Below the pieces are notes generated by a model. That model was not told where the DNA came from. It worked only from the letters and a program-made list of their open reading frames with translations, and made no database searches. A DNA stretch of 64,000 nt. Origin: CAVVFX01 sp963747535 (GTDB lineage Bacteria > Acidobacteriota > Terriglobia > Bryobacterales > Bryobacteraceae). Shown in pieces: positions 19,901 through 27,480 of the stretch. The stretch covers positions 1,364,001-1,428,000 of the forward strand of contig CAVVFX010000006.1 of the NCBI GenBank assembly GCA_963747535.1, in the 5' to 3' direction. Numbering within the stretch: the first letter of the stretch is position 1; every line of letters begins with the position of its first letter. A program made the position numbers and the translations under genes.

Positions 19901-21877
19901 GAATAGGGTCTTTTCGTCCAGCTTCGAATCGTTCATTACAGGAGACGCGGCAAAGAACGCACCCTGGAACGCGTTGCCCTGCATGCGCAACTGCAATTCC
20001 GGATCGTTAGCTTCTTCCCGCGCGATCTTGAAGGCATCCATGCAGAACACGCGAATGTTGTTATCGACGATAATCTGCTGGAACTTGGACGGGATCCCCG
20101 CCCAAACGTCGGCGGGCGTAGTCGCCGCACTTTGCAGGATAAAGACGCCGCCCTTCTTCAACCCGGCGAGCGGGTTGGAGTGCGAGAACACGTTGGGGTC
20201 GGCCGACAGCACCACGTCAACATAGAAGTAGTCGCAATTGATCCGGATCGGTTCCGGAGCTGCTGACAGATAGTAAGTGGTCGGCTGGCCCTTCTTTTCC
20301 GATCCGTACTTGGGATTGGCCTTGATGTGATAACCCAGCAAATCAAACAAAGCCATGGCGAGGTTCTTGCCGGTCGTAATGGCGCCCCATCCGCCCACGG
20401 AATGGAACCGGACGGTGATGCTGTCCTTGGGCATCAGGTTGGGATTCTCGCTGCCGCGTACGGAAAGTTCCTTGGCCTTCGGATACCCGTCGGCGACTTG
20501 AACCTGATAAATCTCCTGCTTGGGCGTGAAGGATTTCTCTCGTGCGAAATCGATCGAGAGATAAAAGAACTTTTTCTTGGGGCCATTGGGCAGCATGTTC
20601 TCGACCGCCCCAATGATTCCTTCCGGTTGCAGATCGCGGCTGCCCAGTCCGAAGGATCCGGAGTACAACGGCGGCAGGTCGTCAGCTTTCTTGTAACTGG
20701 CGTACTCGGGATAAGGCAGATGTCCGTTGCCGAACCGGCCGTTCTCCATACATCGTCCGAAGGCTGCGCGAATCTCGCGGACCAGCGGCAGATCCTCGGC
20801 GAGCGGCTGGTCGACGCGTTCCAGCACTGCGACTCCCTTACGGCCGCGCAGAATATTGCCCAGCAGATCGCCGGGGAAGGGCCTGAACATCATCAGGTTG
20901 ACCACCCCGACTTTAATCTTGCGGGTCTCGCGCAGATAGTCAGCCACCGCTTCCGCCGTGACCACCATGCTGCCTTGTCCCAGGATCAGATACTCGGCAT
21001 CCTCACAGCGGTAAGTCATCACGCGACTGTAGCGGCGGCCGGTGAGCTCGTAGAACTCCTGCATGCACTTCTCGGTGAGCGCCGCCACGTGATCGAAAAA
21101 GTACGGGCGTTGCGCGGCGACGCTTTGCATGTACGCGTCCTGATTCTGCACCGTACCGATCATGACCGGGTTGTCCACGGTCCACAGTTCGGGAATACGG
21201 CGGCGCATCGGACCGTAGAGAATGCGTTGCGCGGGGGTCGGCGTCTCGATGATGTCTTCGGGACGGCCCAGATACTCCGCGATCAGCTCGCGTTCCGGCA
21301 GCACCAGCGATTCGATGAGGTGGGTGGTAAGAAACCCATCCTGCGCGCAAATTCCGGGCGTCAGCGCCAGTTCGGCGATCTTGTGGGAAATGATGTTGAG
21401 GTCGCAGACTTCCTGCGCGCTCTTACCGAAGAGCTGAAAGAAGCCGGTGTCGTCGATGCAGTGGTAGTCGTCGTGGCCGCAATGCACATTGAGGGTCGTC
21501 TTGGTCATGGCGCGGCAGCCCATGTTGAGCACATAGGTCAGGCGTTTTCCGACTGCGGCGTACAGCGATTCGTGCATATACGCGATGCCCTGTCCGGAGG
21601 AGAAATTCGCCGCGCGCAATCCAGTCATGGAAAGGCCGGCAGTCACCGCGGCGGCGGCATGTTCACCTTCGGGCTCGATGAAGATCAAGGGACGGCCGGA
21701 GATGTTGACGTGACCGTGGGCGGCTTCTTCCGCCCAGTATTCGCCCATTTGAGTGGAGGGCGTGATGGGGTACGCGCCGGCCGCATCGGTCGACTCACGC
21801 TCACACATAATGACGGCGGTGTTGCCGTCCATAGCCTGCCTGACACCGGGATAGCGAAATGTTTGTTTTGAATTCAT
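16934..21877 (-). CDS. Giant single-chain 2-oxoacid:ferredoxin oxidoreductase (PFOR/NifJ-like) with extra C-terminal ferredoxin-like domain
   Basis: A 1647-residue enzyme, against about 1170-1200 for usual NifJ. Order: N-terminal pyrimidine-side domain (GAYPITPSTQMGEYWAE), transketolase C-terminal-like domain, gamma domain (FHSVGGWGAITTGKNLA), first [4Fe-4S] motif CTACGNCYTICP near 784, a 120-residue helical insert, second motif CKGCMECVQVC near 926, and the ThDP domain with CLGCGEK near 1003, a 115-residue insert before CNNTGC near 1130, and GDGAMFDIGF near 1227. A Pro/Ala linker then leads to CTSCNECININGK (about 1576) and a further Cys at 1614. It oxidises a 2-oxoacid, probably pyruvate, to acyl-CoA and reduces ferredoxin. 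The ATG at 21877 follows rnfB by 26 bases. Confidence 0.9.
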   Translation of the reverse strand: MNSKQTFRYPGVRQAMDGNTAVIMCERESTDAAGAYPITPSTQMGEYWAEEAAHGHVNISGRPLIFIEPEGEHAAAAVTAGLSMTGLRAANFSSGQGIAYMHESLYAAVGKRLTYVLNMGCRAMTKTTLNVHCGHDDYHCIDDTGFFQLFGKSAQEVCDLNIISHKIAELALTPGICAQDGFLTTHLIESLVLPERELIAEYLGRPEDIIETPTPAQRILYGPMRRRIPELWTVDNPVMIGTVQNQDAYMQSVAAQRPYFFDHVAALTEKCMQEFYELTGRRYSRVMTYRCEDAEYLILGQGSMVVTAEAVADYLRETRKIKVGVVNLMMFRPFPGDLLGNILRGRKGVAVLERVDQPLAEDLPLVREIRAAFGRCMENGRFGNGHLPYPEYASYKKADDLPPLYSGSFGLGSRDLQPEGIIGAVENMLPNGPKKKFFYLSIDFAREKSFTPKQEIYQVQVADGYPKAKELSVRGSENPNLMPKDSITVRFHSVGGWGAITTGKNLAMALFDLLGYHIKANPKYGSEKKGQPTTYYLSAAPEPIRINCDYFYVDVVLSADPNVFSHSNPLAGLKKGGVFILQSAATTPADVWAGIPSKFQQIIVDNNIRVFCMDAFKIAREEANDPELQLRMQGNAFQGAFFAASPVMNDSKLDEKTLFNAIRSQLEHKFGKKGARIVEDNIRVVRRGFDEVKEVTEKVVASSQALTLRKAPALPVMMKQLTGSSTATTDIHRFWEQTGNFYITGQGNDNLTDPFIALSLIPASTGVFRDMSGIRFDHPEWIAQNCTACGNCYTICPDTAIPALVQTLLSVFETANKQVSKNGQPLKHLPRAIRTLEQKVRPKIAAGSDAKGARPDVAKVIDEGIAEVLAGFAAGSAEKSELEQEFKLFRAALGDFSFAITQPYWSVREKKQRGSGGLLTININPFTCKGCMECVQVCNDDALRPMQQTPASLDTLRRNWDFWLSLPTTPAEFIRIENLDERIGALETLLLDKNNYLSMSGGDGACLGCGEKTVIHLFTATVEALMQPRVAKQVRKIDDLITRLDQHIRLKLAGTIDLTDSVKVEHALDALQNGDVTLANFSEKLDERHAGQTIDSEWLRWANQLLAKLKHLRWEYTEGVSHKGRSSMGVCNNTGCSSVWASTYPFNPYPFPWTNHLFQDSTSMAMGIFEGHMARMADGFKAVRMAEKELNGGYHAVKDAEFFTYFNWQHFTEEEFHLCPPVVAMGGDGAMFDIGFQNLSRMMMSGKPVKVVILDTQVYSNTGGQACTSGFTGQVSDMAQYGKAQQGKTEIRKEITLIGMAHRTTYMMQGSSSNPTHLIESFIEGLNTRRPAVFTIYAPCMPEHGIADDSAQQQSKLAVESRAFPLIRYNPDKGTLPAECFDLDGNPSIDTDWPSYALQYTDDDGQPASMELPLTFADFAITEGRFRKQFRTVPRDAWNDNMVPLVEYLDLSDEDREDKFPYIWALDKKNRLIRVIPAQPLVKSCEDRRNYWRMLKALAARHETVDVAAIAEQARAEFAQSLAAKLLKMVGEGVEVPANGHAATPAVLPALPAPAVAAAPAPGGDASAPWIESAMCTSCNECININGKIFAYDADKHAYVKDPKGGPYKDLVRAAEKCTAQVIHPGTPLNPNEKDLDKLLKRAAKYN

Positions 21878-21903
21878 CGAATTTTTTCTCGCAACATTAA
21901 CAG

Positions 21904-22812
21904 TCAACGACTACTGAGAACTGATACCTGACTAACGACATCTGATTCCTGCACCGGCAAAGGAGTTTTGCGCGTGATCTTCTTCGCATCGAGACCCTTG
22001 ACGGGTCCTTTCTTCTCATCGATCCACACGATGGCGCCGGTCGGGCAGCGTTGGGTCGGGGCCGCGGTCGCCAATCTGTTTTTGGCATAATCGACCACCG
22101 CGAGATTGTTGACGATCCTGATCAGACCCGCCGGCGCATCCGCTTCGCAACGTCCGCAAGCGGTGCAGGCGACTTCGCACTCGGCTTCAGCCGCGTCGCC
22201 ATTCAGTAAATTCCGGCACGACACCCAGAGGCGGTGGCTCACCTCGTGCAGTGAGAACAGTCCTTTGGGGCAGGCATTCACGCAGTCTCCGCACGCGGTA
22301 CATAGGGCTTCGGTCACAACTGGAAGCCCGAATTCATTCATCTGGATGGCTTTGAAGTTGCACGACCGCTCGCAATCGGCCAAGCCGAGACAACCCCAAG
22401 TGCAGCCTTTGCCGCCGCCCGAGACCATGGCAGCCGCCCGGCAGCTTTCCAGGCCATCGTAGTTGGCGCGCTGGCGTGCGACATTACTTCCGCCCGAGCA
22501 AGCCAGGCGCGCAACCCGTTTCTCGTGTCCACCGACCTCGACGTTAAGCAACTCCGCAATCAAAATGATGTTTCCGGGACTGTTGACGGTACACTTGCCG
22601 GGAGCGATGTGGCCCTCGACGGCCTTCTCGGCAAACGACCGGCAACCCGGTTGTCCGCACGCGCCGCAGTTGGCCTTGGGAAGCAGAGCCTCAACTTCGT
22701 CGATCCGCGGATCCTCATATACATAGAGCTTCTTATCGGCAAAAGCGAGGATAGCCGCCAGCAGCACTCCAATCCCCGCCATCAACCCGCCGGCAACCAG
22801 AAATTCAAGCAT
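21904..22812 (-). CDS. rnfB: Ion-translocating oxidoreductase complex subunit RnfB
   Basis: A 302-residue polyferredoxin subunit that takes electrons from ferredoxin. It has an N-terminal membrane helix (FLVAGGLMAGIGVLLAAILAF), the cluster motif NCGACGQPGCRSFAEK with a later Cys in GKCTVNSPG, and ferredoxin motifs CTACGDCVNACPKGL and CTACGRCEADAP. A further conserved Cys run is GGGKGCTWGCLGLADCERSC. The ATG at 22812 directly begins the membrane helix. The frame stays open to 22914, but that part is repeat sequence. It is the first gene of the rnf transcript and is separated from rnfC by the 2-oxoacid oxidoreductase, an unusual order. Confidence 0.93.
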   Translation of the reverse strand: MLEFLVAGGLMAGIGVLLAAILAFADKKLYVYEDPRIDEVEALLPKANCGACGQPGCRSFAEKAVEGHIAPGKCTVNSPGNIILIAELLNVEVGGHEKRVARLACSGGSNVARQRANYDGLESCRAAAMVSGGGKGCTWGCLGLADCERSCNFKAIQMNEFGLPVVTEALCTACGDCVNACPKGLFSLHEVSHRLWVSCRNLLNGDAAEAECEVACTACGRCEADAPAGLIRIVNNLAVVDYAKNRLATAAPTQRCPTGAIVWIDEKKGPVKGLDAKKITRKTPLPVQESDVVSQVSVLSSR

Positions 22813-22813
22813 T

Positions 22814-22915
22814 GACAGACCCTGTGGGACGGACTTTAGAGATAAATTGTTCGGAGGCTGCTCCGCAGCGACCCAGAGGGTGCCCCGACCACAAAAAACG
22901 ATGGTCTGCCCCACG
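22814..22915 (+). repeat. Composite dispersed repeat, copy 4
   Basis: GACAGACCCTGTGGGACGGA (inverse of the AAGTCTGTCCCAC module) is followed by GGAGGCTGCTCCGCAGC and the CCGACCACAAAAAACGATGG hairpin. It begins two bases upstream of the rnfB ATG, so it must lie in the rnfB leader or promoter. Confidence 0.75.
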
Positions 22916-23112
22916 TGTGTTGGGTGAATTCGCGCTACGCGGCGCGCTACCGCGCAAAATAAAACCAGTCGACTTCACGCATCTTCGGCGTACATAAGGG
23001 ATATCGGGCATTGCTTCCTTGAGTTTCGGGTTAATTATTGGCAATTGGGGGGCCATTAGTGATCGCAAAAGTTCACTTGGCAGAGTACGTGCTCCAAACC
23101 AGCCATCAAGCC

Positions 23113-24114
23113 ATGAAAAGTCTGCTCCTGCGAACCCTGTTTTCACTCGCAATTGTCGGCGCGCTGCTGGCTTTACGCCTCTCTCCGGTAGCTGCGCGCA
23201 TCGATCATGGCGGCTTGCTTCGCGTACAGCAAACAGCCATGGGCACGGTCTGGAATATTGAGGTCGTAGATCATGGGAGGCCCGACGAAGCGCGCCGCGC
23301 CGTCAGCCAGGCATACAGCGAGTTGGAGCGCATTGAAAGCATGATGAGCGAGTGGAGGCCAGCCTCTCCGGTATCCCGGGTAGATGCCGCGGCGGGCAAA
23401 CACGCCGTCGAGGTTCCCGACGAATTGCGCGCCATCCTGGAGCGTAGTATCCACTACAGCGAGCAGACCCAAGGCACGTTCGACATCACTTGGCGGGGCA
23501 TGGGAAACATCTGGCATTTCGACGATACCTTTGTCGTCCCTACAGCGGCCCAAGTCGCCGCGGCCCGGCGCAACATCGACTACCGGACGATCCAAATCAG
23601 AGGAAATTCGGTCTACCTACCTGAGGGGAAAAACATCGGTTTGGGTGGTATCGCGAAGGGTTATGGGGTAAATCGCGCAGTTGAAGTTTTAGTGAAAGCG
23701 GGATTCACGGACTGCCTGGTGGATGGCGGAGGCGACGTCAAAGTGTCGGGGACCCATGACGGTCAACCGTGGCGTCTGGGCATCCAGGACCCTCGCGCCG
23801 AACATGGAACGCTACTCGGTGTGGTTCGCCTGTCGAATCGCGCCCTGGTGACGTCTGGAGACTATGAGCGTTTCCGGATAGTCAACGGAGTTCGCTACCA
23901 CCACATTATCGACCCCCGCACCGGCTGGCCCGCCAACGCGTCGATATCAGTGACGGTGCTGTGTGACGACGCCGAACAAGGGGTCGTACTGGATAAGGCG
24001 ATCTTTATCCTAGGCCCTGAAGAGGGTTTGGCGCTGGCGCGGGCCGAAGGAGTAGAAGCGCTAGTAATCGATCCTCAGGGCCACCGTCATTCTACCGCCG
24101 GCTTCAAAATGTGA
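23113..24114 (+). CDS. apbE: FAD:protein FMN transferase ApbE
   Basis: A 333-residue exported flavin transferase that attaches FMN to Thr in the (S/T)GAT motifs of RnfG and RnfD. Signal sequence MKSLLLRTLFSLAIVGALLA. Family landmarks are QQTAMGTVWNIEV, FDITWRGM, GGIAKGYGVNRAVEVL, VDGGGDVKVSG, ALVTSGDYERF, YHHIIDPRTGWPAN and the Mg-binding DKAIFILGPEEGL. Asp and Thr ligands in the last motif look complete. The ATG at 23113 starts the signal peptide. It is divergent from rnfB across 300 bases that contain a repeat copy, and its product is needed to mature the neighbouring complex. Confidence 0.93.
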   Translation: MKSLLLRTLFSLAIVGALLALRLSPVAARIDHGGLLRVQQTAMGTVWNIEVVDHGRPDEARRAVSQAYSELERIESMMSEWRPASPVSRVDAAAGKHAVEVPDELRAILERSIHYSEQTQGTFDITWRGMGNIWHFDDTFVVPTAAQVAAARRNIDYRTIQIRGNSVYLPEGKNIGLGGIAKGYGVNRAVEVLVKAGFTDCLVDGGGDVKVSGTHDGQPWRLGIQDPRAEHGTLLGVVRLSNRALVTSGDYERFRIVNGVRYHHIIDPRTGWPANASISVTVLCDDAEQGVVLDKAIFILGPEEGLALARAEGVEALVIDPQGHRHSTAGFKM

Positions 24115-24127
24115 GCCGGCGGTTTGT
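24095..24127 (+). terminator. Terminator overlapping the apbE stop codon
   Basis: Perfect 9-base stem CCGCCGGCT/AGCCGGCGG with a 10-base loop that contains the TGA stop, followed by TTTGT. The short T-run makes efficiency uncertain. Confidence 0.7.
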
Positions 24128-24265
24128 CGTTCGGCAGTGACCTGACGCCATGATGTCAAGCAAAGCTGTGAAGCTTCCGCAGGAGAAATCCGGAAATGGA
24201 TGGGAGCCAAACCGCGCACGTAAATGTTCACCGCACTTGAAGCGGCAGAAAAGGCGTCGGAAGAA

Positions 24266-26707
24266 TCAAGAAAGGATTGGCCGGCGATCGAGCCCGTTAT
24301 CTTCCATTCGCGGCACTGAATTCGGCTTCCATTTGGACAGGAACCGGAGTAACATGCGCAGCTCGCTCAGATCCCGAAACGAGAACTTCAGCGCCATGCC
24401 TTCCAGACTCGTTCTGATGACTTCTGCCCGCACGATGATGGTGTCCGGCGGACTCTTGTCCGCCCCCTCATTGGGGCCCATCTGTAACGTTAAGATCATG
24501 TGAGTACCGCACGTCCAAGAAAAGTCGGTCTCAACGAATGCGCCCCGCCAGCTAATATCTCTTACGCGACGCTCCCGGGGACGACCGCCATCCCAGTAGA
24601 AGGCAATCAGTCCATCGCCTGGTTCTCTCCTCGCGGAGCGTCGATCCGAGTTGGATTTTGGCCGGTGCAAACGAATCCGGCCCCATCTCGTCCGCTCCAG
24701 AAACTCACCGTTCCCTTCGGTCCCAAAAGACTGTGTCGGGAAAGGGCGCTGAGGGGGTTCTAACCGGGTCTCTGGCTCGCTTATCCCGCGCCGGAGCCCG
24801 AGCGGGGGTGGTGGAGCAACAGTTTCTTCCTCTGCGATGTCGAGACCGGCAAGTCCGTTTGCGGGGTCAGCCTCAACCCTTGTAAAGTCAGGTGTCAGAT
24901 CGGGTAGCGGGATCCTTTCGGGCTGCCGTGGCGGCTCGGGAACTGGGGGAATGGTCCCAAGGTTGGCAAGGTCAGGTGTCAGATCGGGTAGCGGGGTCCT
25001 CTCGGGCTGCCGCGGCGGCTCGGGAACTGGGGGAACGGTCCCAAGGTTGGCAAGGTCAGGTGTCAGATCGGGTAGCGGGGTCTCGTCGGGCTGCCGTGGC
25101 GGCTCGGGAACTGGGGGAATGGTCCCAAGGTTGGCAAGGTCAGGTGTCAGATCGGGTAGCGGGGTCCTCTCGGGCTGCCGTGGCGGCTCGGGAACTGGGG
25201 GAATGGTCCCAAGGTTGGCAAGGTCAGGTGTCAGATCGGGTAGCGGGGTCCTCTCGGGCTGCCGTGGCGGCTCGGGAACTGGGAGATTAACCCTATCGTT
25301 GGCAGGGTCAGGTCCTAGATCGGGTGATGGGGACTTGTCGGCCTGCCGAGCGGTCCGGAGAACCGGGGGATCGGGTAGCGCGGTCTTCTCGGGCTGCCGA
25401 GCGGTCCGGAGAACCGGGGGATCGGGTAACGCGGTCTTCTCGGGCTGCCGAGCGGTCCGGAGAACCGGGGGATCGGGTGATGGGGACTTCTCGGGCTGCC
25501 GAGCGGTCCGGGGAACCGGGGGATCGGGTATAGGGGACTTGTCGGGCTGCCGAGCGGTCCGGGGAACCGGGGGATCGGGTATAGGGGACTTGTCGGGCTG
25601 CCGAGCGGTCCGGGGAACCGGGGGATCGGGTATAGGGGACTTGTCGGGCTGCCGAGCGGTCTGGGGAACCGGGGGATCGGGTATAGGGGACTTGTCGGGC
25701 TGCCGAGCGGTCCGGGGAACCGGGGGATCGGGTATAGGGGTCTTGTCGGGCTGCCGAGCGGTCCGGGGAACCGGCGGATCGATCCTCTCCTTGGCGTGGG
25801 CAGGGGCAGGGTCCTGGTCGGGCCTTACAACCGGTAGCGTGGTCTTGTCGACTTGCCGTACTATCCTAGGAGCATCGAGATCGGCCTCATCCTTGGCGGA
25901 CAGCCTCTGCAAGGTCATGTAGTACGGAAAACGCGCTTTGGGAGCCACGGAGTCGGCCTCTGCCTTTGTCGTGGCGGCAACCGGTCCAGTGGGGGGCGAC
26001 GCGATTGGGGGGGGCGGCACGGCCGGACTTGCCGGTGGTGCAACCGGCGTTGCAACGGTCAATGGCTCAGGAGGAATGTCGTGAACCGGCTCGCCGGCGG
26101 GGACCGCGGGAGGCACTTGAGTCTTCACGACGAGATTCTCAGCCTCGGGTGGCAGCAATTCCAGCCCGTAACCGGGCAGGCTCATGGTAAATTCCTGGAC
26201 GGGCGCATCGGATTTGATAGCGCCCGACCGGTCACGGAAGAAAAAACCGGCACGCGTCGGCCGCAAATTTGCCGGACGCAGAACCAGGGCAATCTGCCAG
26301 GGCTCCGGGAAGAACTCCTGATACAACTGCAGGTCGACCGGCGAGAGAAAAATCTCGGAACGGTGGTGAGAGTGATACCACCCGATGACGGTGAGGCCGG
26401 CTAGTTCCGGGTCGGATTGGGGCAGGGCCAATACCCCCGAAAGGCCCAGTTTGTCCTCACTTGAGAGTGTAAAGGACGGGCCGTGTAAATATTGGCACCT
26501 GGTCGGACGAAAGGCTTGAATGTTCAGGGAATCCCCGAGGCTGACTCCAAAGAATACTCCGCCGATTTCCACACCGCCACGCGGCGCCGCATAGAACGCC
26601 TCGTCCACGGCAAGGCGAATGTCCTCCAGGACGTCTGCCAGAATGGTCACGCGGTACGGGCATTCAGGCACCGTCCACAGCAAGGTTTGTGATTCAGCTG
26701 CTTCCAA
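24266..26707 (-). CDS. JAMM (MPN+) metalloprotease domain - Pro-rich tandem repeats - PilZ domain fusion
   Basis: An 813-residue protein with an architecture I do not recognise. Residues 15-180 form an MPN domain with a complete JAMM zinc site: Glu47 in VEIGGVFFG, His112 and His114 in GWYHSHH, Ser122 and Asp125 in LSPVD. Residues about 190-300 are Pro/Ala-rich. Nine 17-residue repeats (DPPVPRTARQPDKSPIP type, about 302-454) and six 28-residue repeats (PPVPEPPRQPERTPLPD type, about 459-607) follow. The C-terminal PilZ domain (about 685-800) has RRSAR and RDISWRG, matching RxxxR and DxSxxG of cyclic-di-GMP binders. JAMM enzymes cleave isopeptide or peptide bonds next to ubiquitin-like or carrier proteins. 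The target here is unknown and there is no signal peptide. Confidence 0.85.
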   Translation of the reverse strand: MEAAESQTLLWTVPECPYRVTILADVLEDIRLAVDEAFYAAPRGGVEIGGVFFGVSLGDSLNIQAFRPTRCQYLHGPSFTLSSEDKLGLSGVLALPQSDPELAGLTVIGWYHSHHRSEIFLSPVDLQLYQEFFPEPWQIALVLRPANLRPTRAGFFFRDRSGAIKSDAPVQEFTMSLPGYGLELLPPEAENLVVKTQVPPAVPAGEPVHDIPPEPLTVATPVAPPASPAVPPPPIASPPTGPVAATTKAEADSVAPKARFPYYMTLQRLSAKDEADLDAPRIVRQVDKTTLPVVRPDQDPAPAHAKERIDPPVPRTARQPDKTPIPDPPVPRTARQPDKSPIPDPPVPQTARQPDKSPIPDPPVPRTARQPDKSPIPDPPVPRTARQPDKSPIPDPPVPRTARQPEKSPSPDPPVLRTARQPEKTALPDPPVLRTARQPEKTALPDPPVLRTARQADKSPSPDLGPDPANDRVNLPVPEPPRQPERTPLPDLTPDLANLGTIPPVPEPPRQPERTPLPDLTPDLANLGTIPPVPEPPRQPDETPLPDLTPDLANLGTVPPVPEPPRQPERTPLPDLTPDLANLGTIPPVPEPPRQPERIPLPDLTPDFTRVEADPANGLAGLDIAEEETVAPPPPLGLRRGISEPETRLEPPQRPFPTQSFGTEGNGEFLERTRWGRIRLHRPKSNSDRRSARREPGDGLIAFYWDGGRPRERRVRDISWRGAFVETDFSWTCGTHMILTLQMGPNEGADKSPPDTIIVRAEVIRTSLEGMALKFSFRDLSELRMLLRFLSKWKPNSVPRMEDNGLDRRPILS
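24887..25340 (-). repeat. 84-base in-frame tandem repeat (28 residues), six copies
   Basis: Units begin at 24887, 24971, 25055, 25139, 25223 and 25307 on the plus strand, exactly 84 bases apart. The first five are nearly identical; the sixth is diverged. Read on the minus strand each encodes PDLANLGTIPPVPEPPRQPE-like sequence. Confidence 0.95.
25341..25800 (-). repeat. 51-base in-frame tandem repeat (17 residues), nine copies
   Basis: The phrase GAGCGGTCC recurs at 25348, 25399, 25450, 25501, 25552, 25603, 25654 (as GAGCGGTCT), 25705 and 25756, exactly 51 bases apart. On the minus strand each unit encodes DPPVPRTARQPDKSPIP or a close variant. Central units are almost identical, which suggests recent expansion or homogenisation. 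Confidence 0.95.
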
Positions 26708-27480
26708 GGTTCACCTTAGTTCCTGTCGGTGCTGCAGCCAGGGGTGCGCGGGGAAGCAAACCGGAGCAAGCCTGGCATGGAAGGGAGTCCGCATCGGACC
26801 AGCCACAACCGGATCGATCGGTACACGCGCGGTGCAGCCTGCCATTTCGGGTTCACGGAATTGTGCCACGATTCCCATCAGGTTACCCTTATCACCCGGA
26901 TCAGCCCCCAAAGACGACTCTGATCCAGGGCTTTTCATTTTACCTCTGTTCAGGCGGCTTTTTCATAGCCTTTCCATGGCCGTCCCGAGCGAATCCGGCG
27001 GGTAACGTGAAGCTTATGACAAACGACCGTAGGGCATGAACTCCCCGCTTTGGAGCCCACCAGATCTACCCAATCTATACAGCGAGCATACATCGACCTG
27101 GGGGACCCGGCGCTAAATAAAAACGACAGTAAACGTATTTTGTAGTACATATCAGTTAGGTGAATACACCCCTGGATGTACGGAATCACACCGCCTACAG
27201 CCAGTTTTTAGGGCAGCGCGGGCTGGAAGCGGCACTTCCGCCTGCTGACTGGAAGGCCCACAAATATTGGTACTTAGTAGTGAAGTGAGTACGTGGAGAC
27301 GAAGTCGGTCGATCGTCTCAAGTTGGTGTGGACAGGCCCATTAGTCCTATTGACTTCCATAATTACTTCGGTACACTAATCAACAATTACCCTAAGCACA
27401 GTGAGGGATAGAACGCAGGCGCGAACAACACGTCGTGTAGGACGCCTGACCAAAGAGATTGAGTACTGCCAGGAGGTGAC
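26708..27480. other. 773-base intergenic region between divergent genes
   Basis: No frame here looks like a real protein. The part from about 27080 to 27400 is richer in A and T than its surroundings, as expected for divergent promoters of the JAMM-PilZ gene and the sigma-54 activator operon. I looked for a -24/-12 (TGGCAC-N5-TTGC) element on both strands and found no convincing match. Confidence 0.5.

Noticed and set aside
20327..21871. 514-residue open frame on the plus strand
   Set aside because: Shadow of the 2-oxoacid oxidoreductase, whose frame has all expected Fe-S and ThDP motifs. The same applies to 18680-19717 and, opposite rnfC, 15808-16755.
22813..22914. 34-residue N-terminal extension of RnfB
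   Set aside because: Encoded by a dispersed repeat. The ATG at 22812 begins the expected membrane helix.
24887..25800. Regular direct repeats that could be taken for a CRISPR array
   Set aside because: Units are contiguous, have no unique spacers, and stay in frame in a protein with recognised domains at both ends.
24837..25922. Long Gly/Ser/Cys-rich open frame on the plus strand (361 residues)
   Set aside because: It lies wholly opposite the JAMM-PilZ repeats. Its repetitive sequence is just the antisense of the tandem units, with no ribosome site or known domain.
26860..26890. Possible -24/-12 sigma-54 promoter (TGGCAC on the minus strand)
   Set aside because: TGGCAC is present, but the correctly spaced TTGC element is missing.
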